Source: Geobacter sp. UBA1603
GTDB lineage: Bacteria > Desulfobacterota > Desulfuromonadia > Geobacterales > Pseudopelobacteraceae
Assembly: GCA_002322035.1 (NCBI GenBank)
Contig: DCNF01000059.1
Location: 11,556 to 19,190 of the forward strand
DNA length: 7,635 nt
Reading direction: 5' to 3'
Positions within the stretch are counted from its first letter, which is position 1; each line of letters starts with the position of its first letter. Below, piece by piece: positions 1-7,510 of the stretch. Under the pieces are notes generated by a model, which was given only the letters and a program-made list of their open reading frames with translations, was not told the origin of the DNA and did no database searches. Both the position numbers and the translations under genes were made by a program.

Positions 1-1027
<1,027 letters not shown>

Positions 1028-1054
1028 TAACTGCGGTTTAGAGCCTATTTTGTA

Positions 1055-1070
1055 AGCACATTACGTGCCT
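1055..1070 (-). promoter_or_regulatory. Candidate sigma54 (RpoN) promoter for gdhA
   Basis: On the minus strand the sequence reads AGGCACGTAATGTGCT. Against the sigma54 consensus TGGCACG-N4-TTGCW it keeps the essential GG at -24, the GC at -12 and the exact 10-base gap. It differs only at the first T and the first T of TTGC. The predicted start would be near 1045, giving a leader of about 70 bases before gdhA. Control of glutamate dehydrogenase by RpoN and nitrogen-responsive enhancer-binding proteins would make metabolic sense. A motif match alone does not prove activity. Confidence 0.5.
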
Positions 1071-1235
1071 GGAACAGCTGTATGCCGTAATTTTAGTCAA
1101 ATGTGCTGAAATTAGGGGCGATTTCAACCGCGCGGAAGCAGCGGCACGCAACAACACACCAGCGTCAGTGTTTAAATGATACTCTTTTGAGTTGTTTTTT
1201 GTGTATACCGTGCATTGATTTTAGTCTGGTTAAAG

Positions 1236-1251
1236 TGGCCTGTTCCATGCA
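1236..1251 (+). promoter_or_regulatory. Weak sigma54-like sequence facing etfB
   Basis: TGGCCTGTTCCATGCA keeps the GG and GC dinucleotides at sigma54 spacing, but three of the more conserved positions differ. If used, transcription would begin near 1262, just before the two hairpins at 1265-1286 and 1315-1339. The match is weak and may be chance. Confidence 0.2.
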
Positions 1252-1264
1252 TATCTTTCGGTAA

Positions 1265-1286
1265 GCCCGGGCCGAAGCTCCCGGGT
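1265..1286 (+). other. GC-rich stem-loop in the etfB leader
   Basis: CCCGGG at 1266-1271 can pair with CCCGGG at 1280-1285, extended by a G-U pair, around the 8-base loop CCGAAGCT. Each arm is self-complementary and also resembles the arms of the terminator-like hairpin that follows at 1315, so alternative pairings are possible. No known riboswitch core was recognised. Confidence 0.4.
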
Positions 1287-1314
1287 GCAGACATCTCAAA
1301 GAGTGGCGACGATG

Positions 1315-1343
1315 CCCGGCAACAGCGTTCTGTGCCGGGTTTT
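1315..1343 (+). terminator. Rho-independent terminator-like hairpin upstream of etfB
   Basis: CCCGGC pairs with GCCGGG and, after one bulged A, ACAG pairs with CTGT around a CGTT tetraloop. This gives a 10-bp stem followed directly by TTTTATT. The U-tract lies on the plus-strand side only, so it would stop transcripts heading towards etfB. No plus-strand gene lies upstream in the window, which makes it an orphan terminator: either an attenuator in a long etfB leader or the end of a short noncoding RNA. Confidence 0.6.
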
Positions 1344-1371
1344 ATTGTGCCTTAAGCCAGAAAATAGCGGC

Positions 1372-1400
1372 TTGCAAGTTTGCCAGGCTTCGGGTACAAA
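1372..1400 (+). promoter_or_regulatory. Possible sigma70 promoter for the etf operon
   Basis: TTGCAA (1372-1377) and TACAAA (1395-1400) are separated by exactly 17 bases, each matching four of six consensus positions. The start would be near 1407, after the terminator-like hairpin and about 64 bases before etfB. This would let etfB escape the upstream hairpin. Confidence 0.35.
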
Positions 1401-1409
1401 CACACACTC

Positions 1410-1429
1410 ATCCGGATTCCGGGCCGGAT
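1410..1429. repeat. Small inverted repeat ATCCGG-N8-CCGGAT
   Basis: Perfect 6-base arms flank an 8-base centre. It lies about 40 bases before etfB and just downstream of the possible sigma70 promoter, a typical operator position. No specific regulator can be named, and it may be coincidence. Confidence 0.3.
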
Positions 1430-1442
1430 ATCTGATTAATTA

Positions 1443-1452
1443 TTGTGCACAA
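1443..1452. promoter_or_regulatory. Palindrome TTGTGCACAA before etfB
   Basis: A perfect 10-base palindrome lies 18 bases upstream of the etfB start, next to the ribosome binding site. It shares TGTGCA/TGCACA with the larger palindrome near gdhA, so one regulator touching both divergent promoters is conceivable. Ten bases is short enough to arise by chance. Confidence 0.3.
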
Positions 1453-1470
1453 GCTGCCGAGAGGTTACTC

Positions 1471-2286
1471 ATGCTGATTGTTGCCTGCATCAAACAGGTC
1501 CCCGACACGACCCAGGTCCAGATTGACCCGGTTACCAATACGCTGGTCCGAGACGGGATTCCGTTCATCGTCAATCCGTACGATACCCATGCTCTTGAGG
1601 AATCGCTGCGGCTTAAGGATCGCTTCGGCTGCACGGTGGCCGCCATCTCCATGGGGCCGCCCAACGCAGAGGCAACCCTCAAGAAGGCGCTGGCGCTTGG
1701 CGTCGATCGGGCGATCCTCCTTTCCGACCGCGTATTCGGTGGGGCCGACACCCTGGCCACCAGCAACGTACTGGCAGCTGCAATCCGCAAACTGCACACA
1801 GAATACGACAACGTCGGACTGGTGCTGTGCGGCAAACAGACCATCGACGGCGACACCGCCCAGGTCGGGCCGGGCATCGCCAGCCGCCTTGGCTACCAGC
1901 AGTTGACCCTGGTGGACAAAATCGTTGATCTCGATTTTTCGGCCGGCCGCATCCGGGTCAGCCGAAAACTGGAAGGGCGCCACGAGATCGTCGAGGCGCC
2001 GCTGCCGGCCATGCTGACAGTGGTCCGTGAACTGAACCGTCCCCGTTACCCCAAGGTGCCGATGCGTCTGGCAGCGGCAGCCGCCCCGGTTGAAGTCTGG
2101 AACAATCAGGTTCTGAACCTTGAGGAGCAGTCCATCGGCTTGAAAGGCTCTCCCACCTGGGTTTCGAAGATCTTCTCGCCGGAGCGGGCCACGGGGGAAA
2201 TCCTGGGGGACGGCTATGCTGACCCGGACGGGACCGCAAAACTGTTGATCGAGAAACTGCTGGCAAAGGATATGCTGCCGTTATGA
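1471..2286 (+). CDS. etfB: Electron transfer flavoprotein, beta subunit
   Basis: This is the small subunit of the cytoplasmic EtfAB heterodimer, which takes electrons from acyl-CoA dehydrogenases and passes them to a quinone reductase. The 271 residues (family about 250-265) show VNPYD (34-38), GGADTLATS (90-98), the nucleotide-binding stretch CGKQTIDGDTAQVGP (120-134), and the family signature region RKLEGR to LNRPRYP (165-194). The reading frame is open upstream to a GTG at 1285, but the ATG at 1471 is chosen: the protein then begins MLIVACIKQVPDT, the normal EtfB N-terminus, with GAGAGG six bases upstream. The stop overlaps the etfA start by four bases (ATGA), so the subunits are translationally coupled. 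From sequence alone I cannot say whether this Etf bifurcates electrons; the context argues for quinone-linked transfer. Confidence 0.97.
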   Translation: MLIVACIKQVPDTTQVQIDPVTNTLVRDGIPFIVNPYDTHALEESLRLKDRFGCTVAAISMGPPNAEATLKKALALGVDRAILLSDRVFGGADTLATSNVLAAAIRKLHTEYDNVGLVLCGKQTIDGDTAQVGPGIASRLGYQQLTLVDKIVDLDFSAGRIRVSRKLEGRHEIVEAPLPAMLTVVRELNRPRYPKVPMRLAAAAAPVEVWNNQVLNLEEQSIGLKGSPTWVSKIFSPERATGEILGDGYADPDGTAKLLIEKLLAKDMLPL

Positions 2287-3617
2287 CCGACCAGAAACCG
2301 AAATCGAAGAAACCGCGCGGCGTGGCCCGCCTGATCGAAGGGAAGTGCATCGCCTGCGGCGCCCGTTGTCAGAGCGCCTGCCCGGTCAACTGCGTCGACA
2401 TGACCGATGACGGCTCGCCGGTCATCAACGCAGTCAAATGCATCGGCTGCCAGAAGTGCGTCAAGGTCTGCCCGGCCGAGGCCCTGGAGATGTTCCTCAC
2501 CGCCGAGGAGCTGAAAATCCTCGACGATCTGGCCAAGGCGTCCGGCGGGGTAGTTGAGGAGGAGATTGACGAGGAGGCCGCCGCCCTTGCCAAAAAACTG
2601 GCCGAATATCGGGGCGTCTGGGTATTTGTCGAACAGACCGAGGGAGAGCCGGCCAAGGTTTCCTGGGAACTGCTCGGGGTCGGCAGGGGGCTTGCTGAAA
2701 AGCTCGGCGTGGAACTGTGCGCCATGGTGATCGGTCACGGCGTCGAAAACCTCTGCAACGAGGCGTTTGCCTACGGTGCTGCCAGGGCCTATCTGGTTGA
2801 TGCGCCGGTATTCCGCACCTACCGGACCGAGGCCTACGTTGAGGCCTGCTGCCATCTGATCGACCGCCACAAGCCGGAGGTGATCCTGATGGGCGCCACC
2901 GGTATGGGGCGCGACCTGGCAGGAGCCGTTGCCACCCGGGTAGCAACCGGGCTGACCGCCGACTGCACCGGCCTTGACATCGACGACAAACGCAACCTGA
3001 TGCAGACCCGTCCGGCCTTCGGCGGCAACATCATGGCTACGATCATGTGCGACAAGTTCCGGCCCCAGATGGCCACGGTACGCCCCAACGTCATGCCGAT
3101 CGGCGAGCACCACCCGGGGGCACCGGGCGAGATCGTCCGTGTTCCGGTGCAACTGGCCGAGGAGAGCATCCTTACCAAGGTGATCGAGATCATCCGAGAT
3201 GCCCACAGTAAAAGCCATGTGGACATCACCGGCGCCGATTTCATCATCTCCGGCGGACGCGGCATGATGGCCCCGGAGAATTTCTCCATGCTGCAGGAGC
3301 TGGCCGACGAGATCGGCGGCGTGGTCGGCGCCTCCCGCAGTGCGGTCGATGCCGGCTGGATGCCGACCGACCGCCAGGTGGGGCAAACCGGCAAGACCGT
3401 GCGCCCCAAAATCTACATCGCCTGCGGCATCTCAGGCGCCATCCAGCACCTGGTCGGAATGCAGGATTCAGACATGGTCATCGCCATCAACCGCGACCGC
3501 AACGCGCCGATCTTCGAAGTGGCCACCTACGGGATCGTCGGCGACCTGTTCCAGGTGGTGCCGGCGATCACCAGAGCGGTACGGGAGTTGAAACAACAAG
3601 GGGCGCGGACCCGGTAG
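2283..3617 (+). CDS. etfA: Electron transfer flavoprotein, alpha subunit, with N-terminal ferredoxin domain
   Basis: This is the FAD-binding large subunit of Etf. The 444 residues exceed the usual 310-330 because of an N-terminal ferredoxin-like domain. The first cysteine motif is C22-x2-C25-x3-C29-x3-C33-P and the second is C53-x2-C56-x2-C59-x3-C63-P. An acidic, alanine-rich linker (about 72-105) leads to the Etf alpha/beta domain (about 110-300). The C-terminal FAD domain (about 316-435) is complete: GGRGM (324-328), [11 protein letters not shown] (349-359), QVGQTGKTV (365-373), [10 protein letters not shown] (380-389) and YGIVGDL (416-422). The start overlaps the end of etfB; AAAGGA lies 12 bases before it, so coupling probably drives initiation. 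Ferredoxin-fused EtfA proteins occur in anaerobes, and the extra clusters probably relay electrons to the Fe-S membrane partner encoded next. That role is inferred. Confidence 0.96.
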   Translation: MTDQKPKSKKPRGVARLIEGKCIACGARCQSACPVNCVDMTDDGSPVINAVKCIGCQKCVKVCPAEALEMFLTAEELKILDDLAKASGGVVEEEIDEEAAALAKKLAEYRGVWVFVEQTEGEPAKVSWELLGVGRGLAEKLGVELCAMVIGHGVENLCNEAFAYGAARAYLVDAPVFRTYRTEAYVEACCHLIDRHKPEVILMGATGMGRDLAGAVATRVATGLTADCTGLDIDDKRNLMQTRPAFGGNIMATIMCDKFRPQMATVRPNVMPIGEHHPGAPGEIVRVPVQLAEESILTKVIEIIRDAHSKSHVDITGADFIISGGRGMMAPENFSMLQELADEIGGVVGASRSAVDAGWMPTDRQVGQTGKTVRPKIYIACGISGAIQHLVGMQDSDMVIAINRDRNAPIFEVATYGIVGDLFQVVPAITRAVRELKQQGARTR

Positions 3618-3644
3618 CCAACGACAGGCTACAGGAAAATTGCC

Positions 3645-3659
3645 GGGCCGTACGGGCCC
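3645..3659 (+). other. Hairpin between etfA and the Fe-S oxidoreductase gene
   Basis: GGGCC and GGCCC arms flank GTACG; an alternative centre is the palindrome CCGTACGG. There is no T-run after it, so it is not a rho-independent terminator. In the 67-base gap inside an apparent operon it could be an RNA processing or stability element. Confidence 0.3.
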
Positions 3660-3684
3660 TCCACCTTGAATCTACGAGGTTTTC

Positions 3685-5658
3685 ATGGCACCAAACCATA
3701 CCATATTCACCATGCTTTTGGCCGCATCGCTCGTTATCTTCGCTATCAGCTGCTGGCGACGCTTCAGCCTGCTTTCCCTCGGCCGACCGGAAGACCGCAC
3801 CGACGACCCTGGCCGGCGCATCGGCGAGATGCTGCGCTATGCTTTCCTGCAGCAGCGGGTTCTGGCAAAGCCATTCGGCCTGAACCATTTTGTCATCTTC
3901 TGGTCGTTCCTCGTGCTGGCCATCGCCAACGGGGAATTCCTGCTGCACGGAGTATTCCCCGGCATCAGCCTGGCGAGGCTGCCCGACGGCATCTATTTCC
4001 CCCTGCTACTGGTGCTCGACATCGTCTCACTGCTTGCACTGGCCGCCGTTACCATTGCTGCAGCCCGTCGCACCATCGCACCACCGTATCCGGAAGCGCG
4101 TACCTTTGAGGCCTACTTCATCCTCTCTCTGATCGCCATCCTGATGCTTGCTTACTTCGGCATCAACGCCGGCAAGATCGCTGCCATGACCGGAGGCACC
4201 CTCAACGTAGCCCTGACCTGGATGCCGGTATCAAGCCGCGTTGCCATGTTTGTTCTGCCGGCGGAAGGGCGATATGTCCATGACATCAGCTGGTGGTCCC
4301 ATGCCTTTGCGCTCTTCGCCTTCATCTGTTTTCTGCCCAACAGCAAGCATATGCACATCCTGACCGCCATCCCCAACTGTTTCCTGCGGCGTTTTGAAAA
4401 GCCAAACACCCTTCCGATGGAGGAATTCACGCCGGAGAACACCTTCGGTGTCGGCCGCGTCGATCGGTATACCTGGAAGGACCTGCTCGACTCCTTCTCC
4501 TGCACCGAATGCGGCCGCTGCCAGCTGGCCTGCCCAGCCTCAATCACCGGCAAGCCGCTCAACCCGCGCGGAGTCATTCACGATATCAAGGTAAACCTGC
4601 TGGAGAACGGACCGTCTCTCAAGCTCGGCGGCACCCCTCTCAAGTCACTGATCGGCCAAAATGGAGAGGGGAGTGTGTGCGAAGAGGCCATCTGGTCCTG
4701 CACCACCTGCGGCGCCTGTATGCAGGCCTGTCCCGTATTCATCGAGCAGATGCCGAAAATCGTCCAGCTTCGCCGGCACCTGGTGGAGACCGAGGCGACA
4801 TTCCCCGAAGAACTGCTCAATCTGTTCGAAAATATGGAGGGGCGCAGCAACCCCTGGGGGATTGCTCCATCCGAGCGGACCAAGTGGTATAGCCAGATGC
4901 AGGTGCGCCCTTTTGAGAAAGGGGTTACTGACTACCTTTTCTACGTCGGTTGCGCCGGCTCGTTTGATTCGCGCAACAAGCAGGTAACCGTTGCGCTCGC
5001 CCTGCTCCTTGATAAAGCTGGCCTGACATGGGGAGTTTTGGGGAAGGACGAGAAGTGCTGCGGTGACTCGGTGCGCCGCTTGGGTAACGAGTATGTTTTT
5101 GACCGTATGGCCCGTGAGAACGTGACACTGTTCCGTGACCGAGGGGTTAAAAAGGTGATTGTCCAGTGTCCGCACTGTTTTTCAACGCTGAAAAATGACT
5201 ACCGCCAGTACGGCATAGAACTGGATGTGATCCACCACAGCGAACTGCTCCGCAACCTGGTTCAGGACGGCCGGTTGGCCCTGAATGGCACGGCAGGGGA
5301 CCTCGGCGTTCTGGCCTATCACGACTCCTGTTATCTCGGCCGCCATAATGACATTTACGACGCCCCGCGCCAGGCACTGGAGCTGGCCACCGGCACGCCG
5401 CCCGTTGAGATGGGGCGCAACCGCGAGAACGCCTTCTGCTGCGGTGCGGGAGGTGGAAGGATGTGGATGGAGGAGCATACCGGCGAACGGATCAACATCA
5501 CCCGTGTCAAAGAGGCCCTGGAGCAGCGGCCTGACACGATCTGCACCGCCTGCCCCTATTGCCTGACCATGTTTGAAGACGGCCTTAAGGATGTCCGGGC
5601 CGAAACGGTAACTGTGCGGGATGTGGCGGAGGTAATGGCCGAAGCGGCCCTGCGCTGA
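3685..5658 (+). CDS. Membrane Fe-S oxidoreductase with two CCG domains, likely Etf:menaquinone oxidoreductase
   Basis: This probably carries electrons from EtfAB to menaquinone at the inner membrane. The 657 residues fall in four blocks. The N-terminal membrane part has hydrophobic segments at about 4-22, 66-88, 104-126, 142-162 and 201-218, of NarI/heme b type, with candidate heme histidines His68, His88, His206, His222 and His224. Two 4Fe-4S motifs follow: Cys273/276/279/283 and Cys339/342/345/349. Two HdrD/GlpC-type CCG domains end the protein: Cys423, CCG 458-460 and CPHC 495-498; then Cys549, CCG 585-587 and CPYC 623-626. All cluster cysteines are present. The start ATG has ACGAGGT four bases upstream. 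The gene follows etfBA on the same strand, the arrangement described for Etf:(methyl)menaquinone oxidoreductase (EMO) in Geobacter relatives and syntrophic fatty-acid oxidisers. A heterodisulfide reductase function is less likely because no HdrA or HdrC partner lies nearby. Confidence 0.9.
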   Translation: MAPNHTIFTMLLAASLVIFAISCWRRFSLLSLGRPEDRTDDPGRRIGEMLRYAFLQQRVLAKPFGLNHFVIFWSFLVLAIANGEFLLHGVFPGISLARLPDGIYFPLLLVLDIVSLLALAAVTIAAARRTIAPPYPEARTFEAYFILSLIAILMLAYFGINAGKIAAMTGGTLNVALTWMPVSSRVAMFVLPAEGRYVHDISWWSHAFALFAFICFLPNSKHMHILTAIPNCFLRRFEKPNTLPMEEFTPENTFGVGRVDRYTWKDLLDSFSCTECGRCQLACPASITGKPLNPRGVIHDIKVNLLENGPSLKLGGTPLKSLIGQNGEGSVCEEAIWSCTTCGACMQACPVFIEQMPKIVQLRRHLVETEATFPEELLNLFENMEGRSNPWGIAPSERTKWYSQMQVRPFEKGVTDYLFYVGCAGSFDSRNKQVTVALALLLDKAGLTWGVLGKDEKCCGDSVRRLGNEYVFDRMARENVTLFRDRGVKKVIVQCPHCFSTLKNDYRQYGIELDVIHHSELLRNLVQDGRLALNGTAGDLGVLAYHDSCYLGRHNDIYDAPRQALELATGTPPVEMGRNRENAFCCGAGGGRMWMEEHTGERINITRVKEALEQRPDTICTACPYCLTMFEDGLKDVRAETVTVRDVAEVMAEAALR

Positions 5659-5675
5659 ATCGTGAGAGTTTCCTG

Positions 5676-6224
5676 TCAGCGATCACCGAACACCTGGGCG
5701 CTGAAGATGTAGATCTCGCAATCCTTCCGCCAGGCATCTTCCGGCAGCCCCGCCTTGAGACAGGTGTGCTTGAGGAAAGTGTCGCGGTCCCAGCCGTACT
5801 CGCTGGCAACCTGTGGGAGCAGCACACCCCGGTAACTCCCCTTGACGATGTAGATGCCGTGGACACCCACCGTGATTTCGTCCACCGACTCCGCCAGCAC
5901 AAGTGGCGAGAGCACGGAGAGATCGAGCTCGAAATCATCCAGGTCGTGGGGCTTCATGGGATAAAAACGGGGGTCGCGGATGGCGGCCGAGACCGCCATC
6001 TCCTGCACCAGGCGGTAGAGCGGCTTGTCTGACACGAAGTTGCCGATGCAGCCCCGCAGCTGCCCCTGCTTCTTGATGGTCACAAAGCAGCCGGTTTCCC
6101 GGTTGAGCCCCGCAGCGGTTGTTTCCACCACCGGGATCGCGCCGGTGGTCACAGATGAAACGATAGTCTCCCGGGCGATCTTCAGCAGCTCCTTCTGTTC
6201 CTTCCTGGTCAGCAGCTCGGCCAT
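5676..6224 (-). CDS. AMMECR1-domain protein (AmmeMemoRadiSam protein A-like)
   Basis: The 182-residue protein consists almost entirely of one AMMECR1 domain. Family hallmarks are RGCIG (57-61), RDPRF (83-87), the LSVLSP strand (102-107), GVLLPQVA (133-140), EYGWD (142-146), the Cys155 region followed by KAGL, and FSAQVF near the C-terminus. The biochemical role is not established. In many prokaryotes the domain is encoded beside or fused to Memo and radical SAM proteins, and a modification chemistry has been suggested from that. Neither partner is in this window. It is last in the minus-strand operon, 15 bases after def, with a clear AGGTGGTGA ribosome binding site. No signal peptide is visible, so it is predicted to be cytoplasmic. 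Its stop lies 17 bases from the stop of the convergent Fe-S oxidoreductase gene. Confidence 0.93.
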   Translation of the reverse strand: MAELLTRKEQKELLKIARETIVSSVTTGAIPVVETTAAGLNRETGCFVTIKKQGQLRGCIGNFVSDKPLYRLVQEMAVSAAIRDPRFYPMKPHDLDDFELDLSVLSPLVLAESVDEITVGVHGIYIVKGSYRGVLLPQVASEYGWDRDTFLKHTCLKAGLPEDAWRKDCEIYIFSAQVFGDR

Positions 6225-6239
6225 GACATCACCACCTGA

Positions 6240-6746
6240 TTATGCGTAATTCTTGCGCCGGAACAACCCGGTCTTGATGCTTACGATCCGGTCGAGGAAC
6301 AGTACCCCATCCAGATGATCCATCTCGTGCTGGATCGCCACCGCCTCAAAACCTGAAGCGCATATCTCCCGCATCGAGCCGTCCGGCTCGGTAAAGCGCA
6401 CCGTCACCTCGGTAGCCCGTTCCACATCGCCTGTGTAGTCCGGCACGCTCATGCACCCCTCGCGCATGAACGAACTTCCGGTTCTGGCGACGATCTCCGG
6501 GTTGATCATCAACAGCCGGCCGTGGTTGTTATCCCTGCCGTGCCGGTTCCCGGTCACATCCACCACGCAGACACGCAGGGTCACCCCAACCTGCGGCGCA
6601 GCAACACCGACAGAGCCGGGACCAGCCTCCATGGTGTCAACCAGGTCGGTGATCAGCTCATGAATGGAATCGTCGATCACCTCAACCCGGCGGCAGAGCT
6701 TCTTTAGCACCGGATGGGGGTAGCGGAGGATCGGCTGAATTGCCAT
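6240..6746 (-). CDS. def: Peptide deformylase
   Basis: Removes the formyl group from the N-terminal methionine of new proteins; a metal-dependent cytoplasmic enzyme. The 168 residues match the normal length. The three motifs are present: motif 1 as SVGVAAPQ (45-52), motif 2 as EGCMS (96-100) with metal ligand Cys98, and motif 3 as QHEMDH (139-144) with ligands His140 and His144 and catalytic Glu141. Motif 1 usually begins with glycine (GxGLAAPQ); here that position is Ser45 and the Leu is Val48, a mild variation. The start lies four bases after the stop of the ACT-domain gene and has only a weak ribosome binding site, so translational coupling is likely. It is not next to fmt, its common neighbour elsewhere, within this window. 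Confidence 0.97.
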   Translation of the reverse strand: MAIQPILRYPHPVLKKLCRRVEVIDDSIHELITDLVDTMEAGPGSVGVAAPQVGVTLRVCVVDVTGNRHGRDNNHGRLLMINPEIVARTGSSFMREGCMSVPDYTGDVERATEVTVRFTEPDGSMREICASGFEAVAIQHEMDHLDGVLFLDRIVSIKTGLFRRKNYA

Positions 6747-6750
6747 AGAA

Positions 6751-7311
6751 TTACAGTGACACCGGGGTGACCAGGCGCACCCCGATCTCCACGTTCAGCT
6801 CCTTTTTGAGATCTCCCAGCAGCGCCTCGACCCCTTCCGGCGTCTGCCCTTCAGGTATGGCGGCATCGAGCATCATCACGTACACCGGTTCTTCCGGGGT
6901 GCCGATCAGCTTGGTGTTCAGGTCCATTATATTTACGCCGATGGCGGCCAATTCACGGGTCACCCGGTAGACGATCCCCGGCTGGTCGGCGCCGTAGACC
7001 GAGATCATGCAGATATCGGCGTCGGTCTCCTGGCGGGCGATCTCGTCGGCGTGCAGGGTGCGCACCGCCAGTGACATCCCCAGGCTGTCGCAGACCGGCT
7101 TGAGATCATCATGCAGCCTGCCTTTGCTAAACGGCCTGGGGTGCGAGACGATCAGGATCATGGCGAACTCGCCGGCCAGCATGGTGCAGCTGGAGTCGGC
7201 GATGTTGCAGCCCAGCCGGAACAACACCTCGCTGATGCCGGCCACAATCCCGGTCCGGTCCTTGCCGACCACCGAAACGGCGTAATGGGCGATGTCTGGC
7301 TGTTTCGTCAT
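6751..7311 (-). CDS. Double ACT-domain protein, GcvR-like
   Basis: The 186 residues form two ACT domains and little else. The first (about 9-84) starts at SVVGKDRTGIVAGIS and has LGCNI at 33-37. The second (about 99-182) starts at SVYGADQPGIVYRVT and has IGVNI at 124-128. ACT domains bind amino acids or mediate regulatory contacts. This architecture matches the glycine cleavage repressor-like (GcvR) family, which has no DNA-binding domain and in E. coli acts through GcvA. No GcvA-like gene or glycine cleavage gene is visible here, so the function is open and the name should be taken as family membership only. It is first in the operon with def and the AMMECR1 gene. The start has GGGAGG six bases upstream, and a good sigma70 promoter lies about 50 bases further up. 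Confidence 0.9.
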   Translation of the reverse strand: MTKQPDIAHYAVSVVGKDRTGIVAGISEVLFRLGCNIADSSCTMLAGEFAMILIVSHPRPFSKGRLHDDLKPVCDSLGMSLAVRTLHADEIARQETDADICMISVYGADQPGIVYRVTRELAAIGVNIMDLNTKLIGTPEEPVYVMMLDAAIPEGQTPEGVEALLGDLKKELNVEIGVRLVTPVSL

Positions 7312-7359
7312 GGGGCCTCCCGAAAATTCCGCAGATGGTCATACCATATAGTAAAAACC

Positions 7360-7388
7360 TGTATAATGCATTTCCTGCCCCATGGCAA
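7360..7388 (-). promoter_or_regulatory. Sigma70 promoter for the ACT-def-AMMECR1 operon
   Basis: On the minus strand TTGCCA (7388-7383) and TATACA (7365-7360) are separated by exactly 17 bases; four and five of six consensus bases match. The start would be near 7353, giving a leader of about 40 bases before the ACT-domain gene. Confidence 0.65.
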
Positions 7389-7420
7389 TTTTTCTTGCGA
7401 TTCACCGTCGTACCCAATCG

Positions 7421-7453
7421 GGCCGGGCATTTGAAAACCCCGCCTTTTTTTTT
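7421..7453 (+). terminator. Rho-independent terminator-like hairpin in the divergent promoter region
   Basis: GGCCGGG (7421-7427) can pair with CCCCGCC (7438-7444) with a single C-C mismatch around a 10-base loop, followed directly by nine T residues. It is oriented for plus-strand transcripts, but the neighbouring upstream genes are all on the minus strand. The T-run overlaps the -35 box of the next promoter. It may block antisense readthrough across the minus-strand operon's promoter into the 7511 gene. Confidence 0.5.
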
Positions 7454-7480
7454 GACCTGCCTGGTGGTTTGTGCGATAAT
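7452..7480 (+). promoter_or_regulatory. Sigma70 promoter with extended -10 for the 7511 gene
   Basis: TTGACC (7452-7457) and GATAAT (7475-7480) are 17 bases apart, each matching five of six consensus positions, with a TG-N extended -10 at 7472-7474. The predicted start near 7487 leaves a short leader of about 24 bases containing the GGGAGGGA ribosome binding site. This is the best promoter match in the window. Confidence 0.75.
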
Positions 7481-7510
7481 CCGCCGGCTTGATTTCAGCC
7501 GGGAGGGACC

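Noticed and set aside
1290..1345. SAM-type riboswitch resemblance (TCTCAAAGAG and GATGCCCGGCAAC)
   Set aside because: Short stretches recall the SAM-I core, but the required P1 closing stem, pseudoknot and spacing cannot be drawn. The CCCGGC is better explained as the terminator stem.
1285..1470. N-terminal extension of EtfB from an in-frame GTG or ATG (62 extra residues)
   Set aside because: The extension crosses the terminator-like hairpin, lacks a ribosome binding site, and does not resemble any EtfB N-terminus. The ATG at 1471 has a good ribosome binding site and yields the normal start.
2214..3386. 390-codon open frame on the minus strand
   Set aside because: It is antisense to etfA and the end of etfB, has no convincing ribosome binding site, and its composition reflects the codon bias of the opposite strand.
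4645..5175. 176-codon minus-strand open frame
   Set aside because: It lies opposite the cysteine-rich part of the Fe-S oxidoreductase gene, whose intact motifs leave no doubt about the coding strand.
5676..5702. CAGCG/CGCTG stem as a bidirectional terminator for the convergent operons
   Set aside because: The stem is only five pairs with a 17-base loop inside the AMMECR1 coding sequence and has no T-run on either strand.
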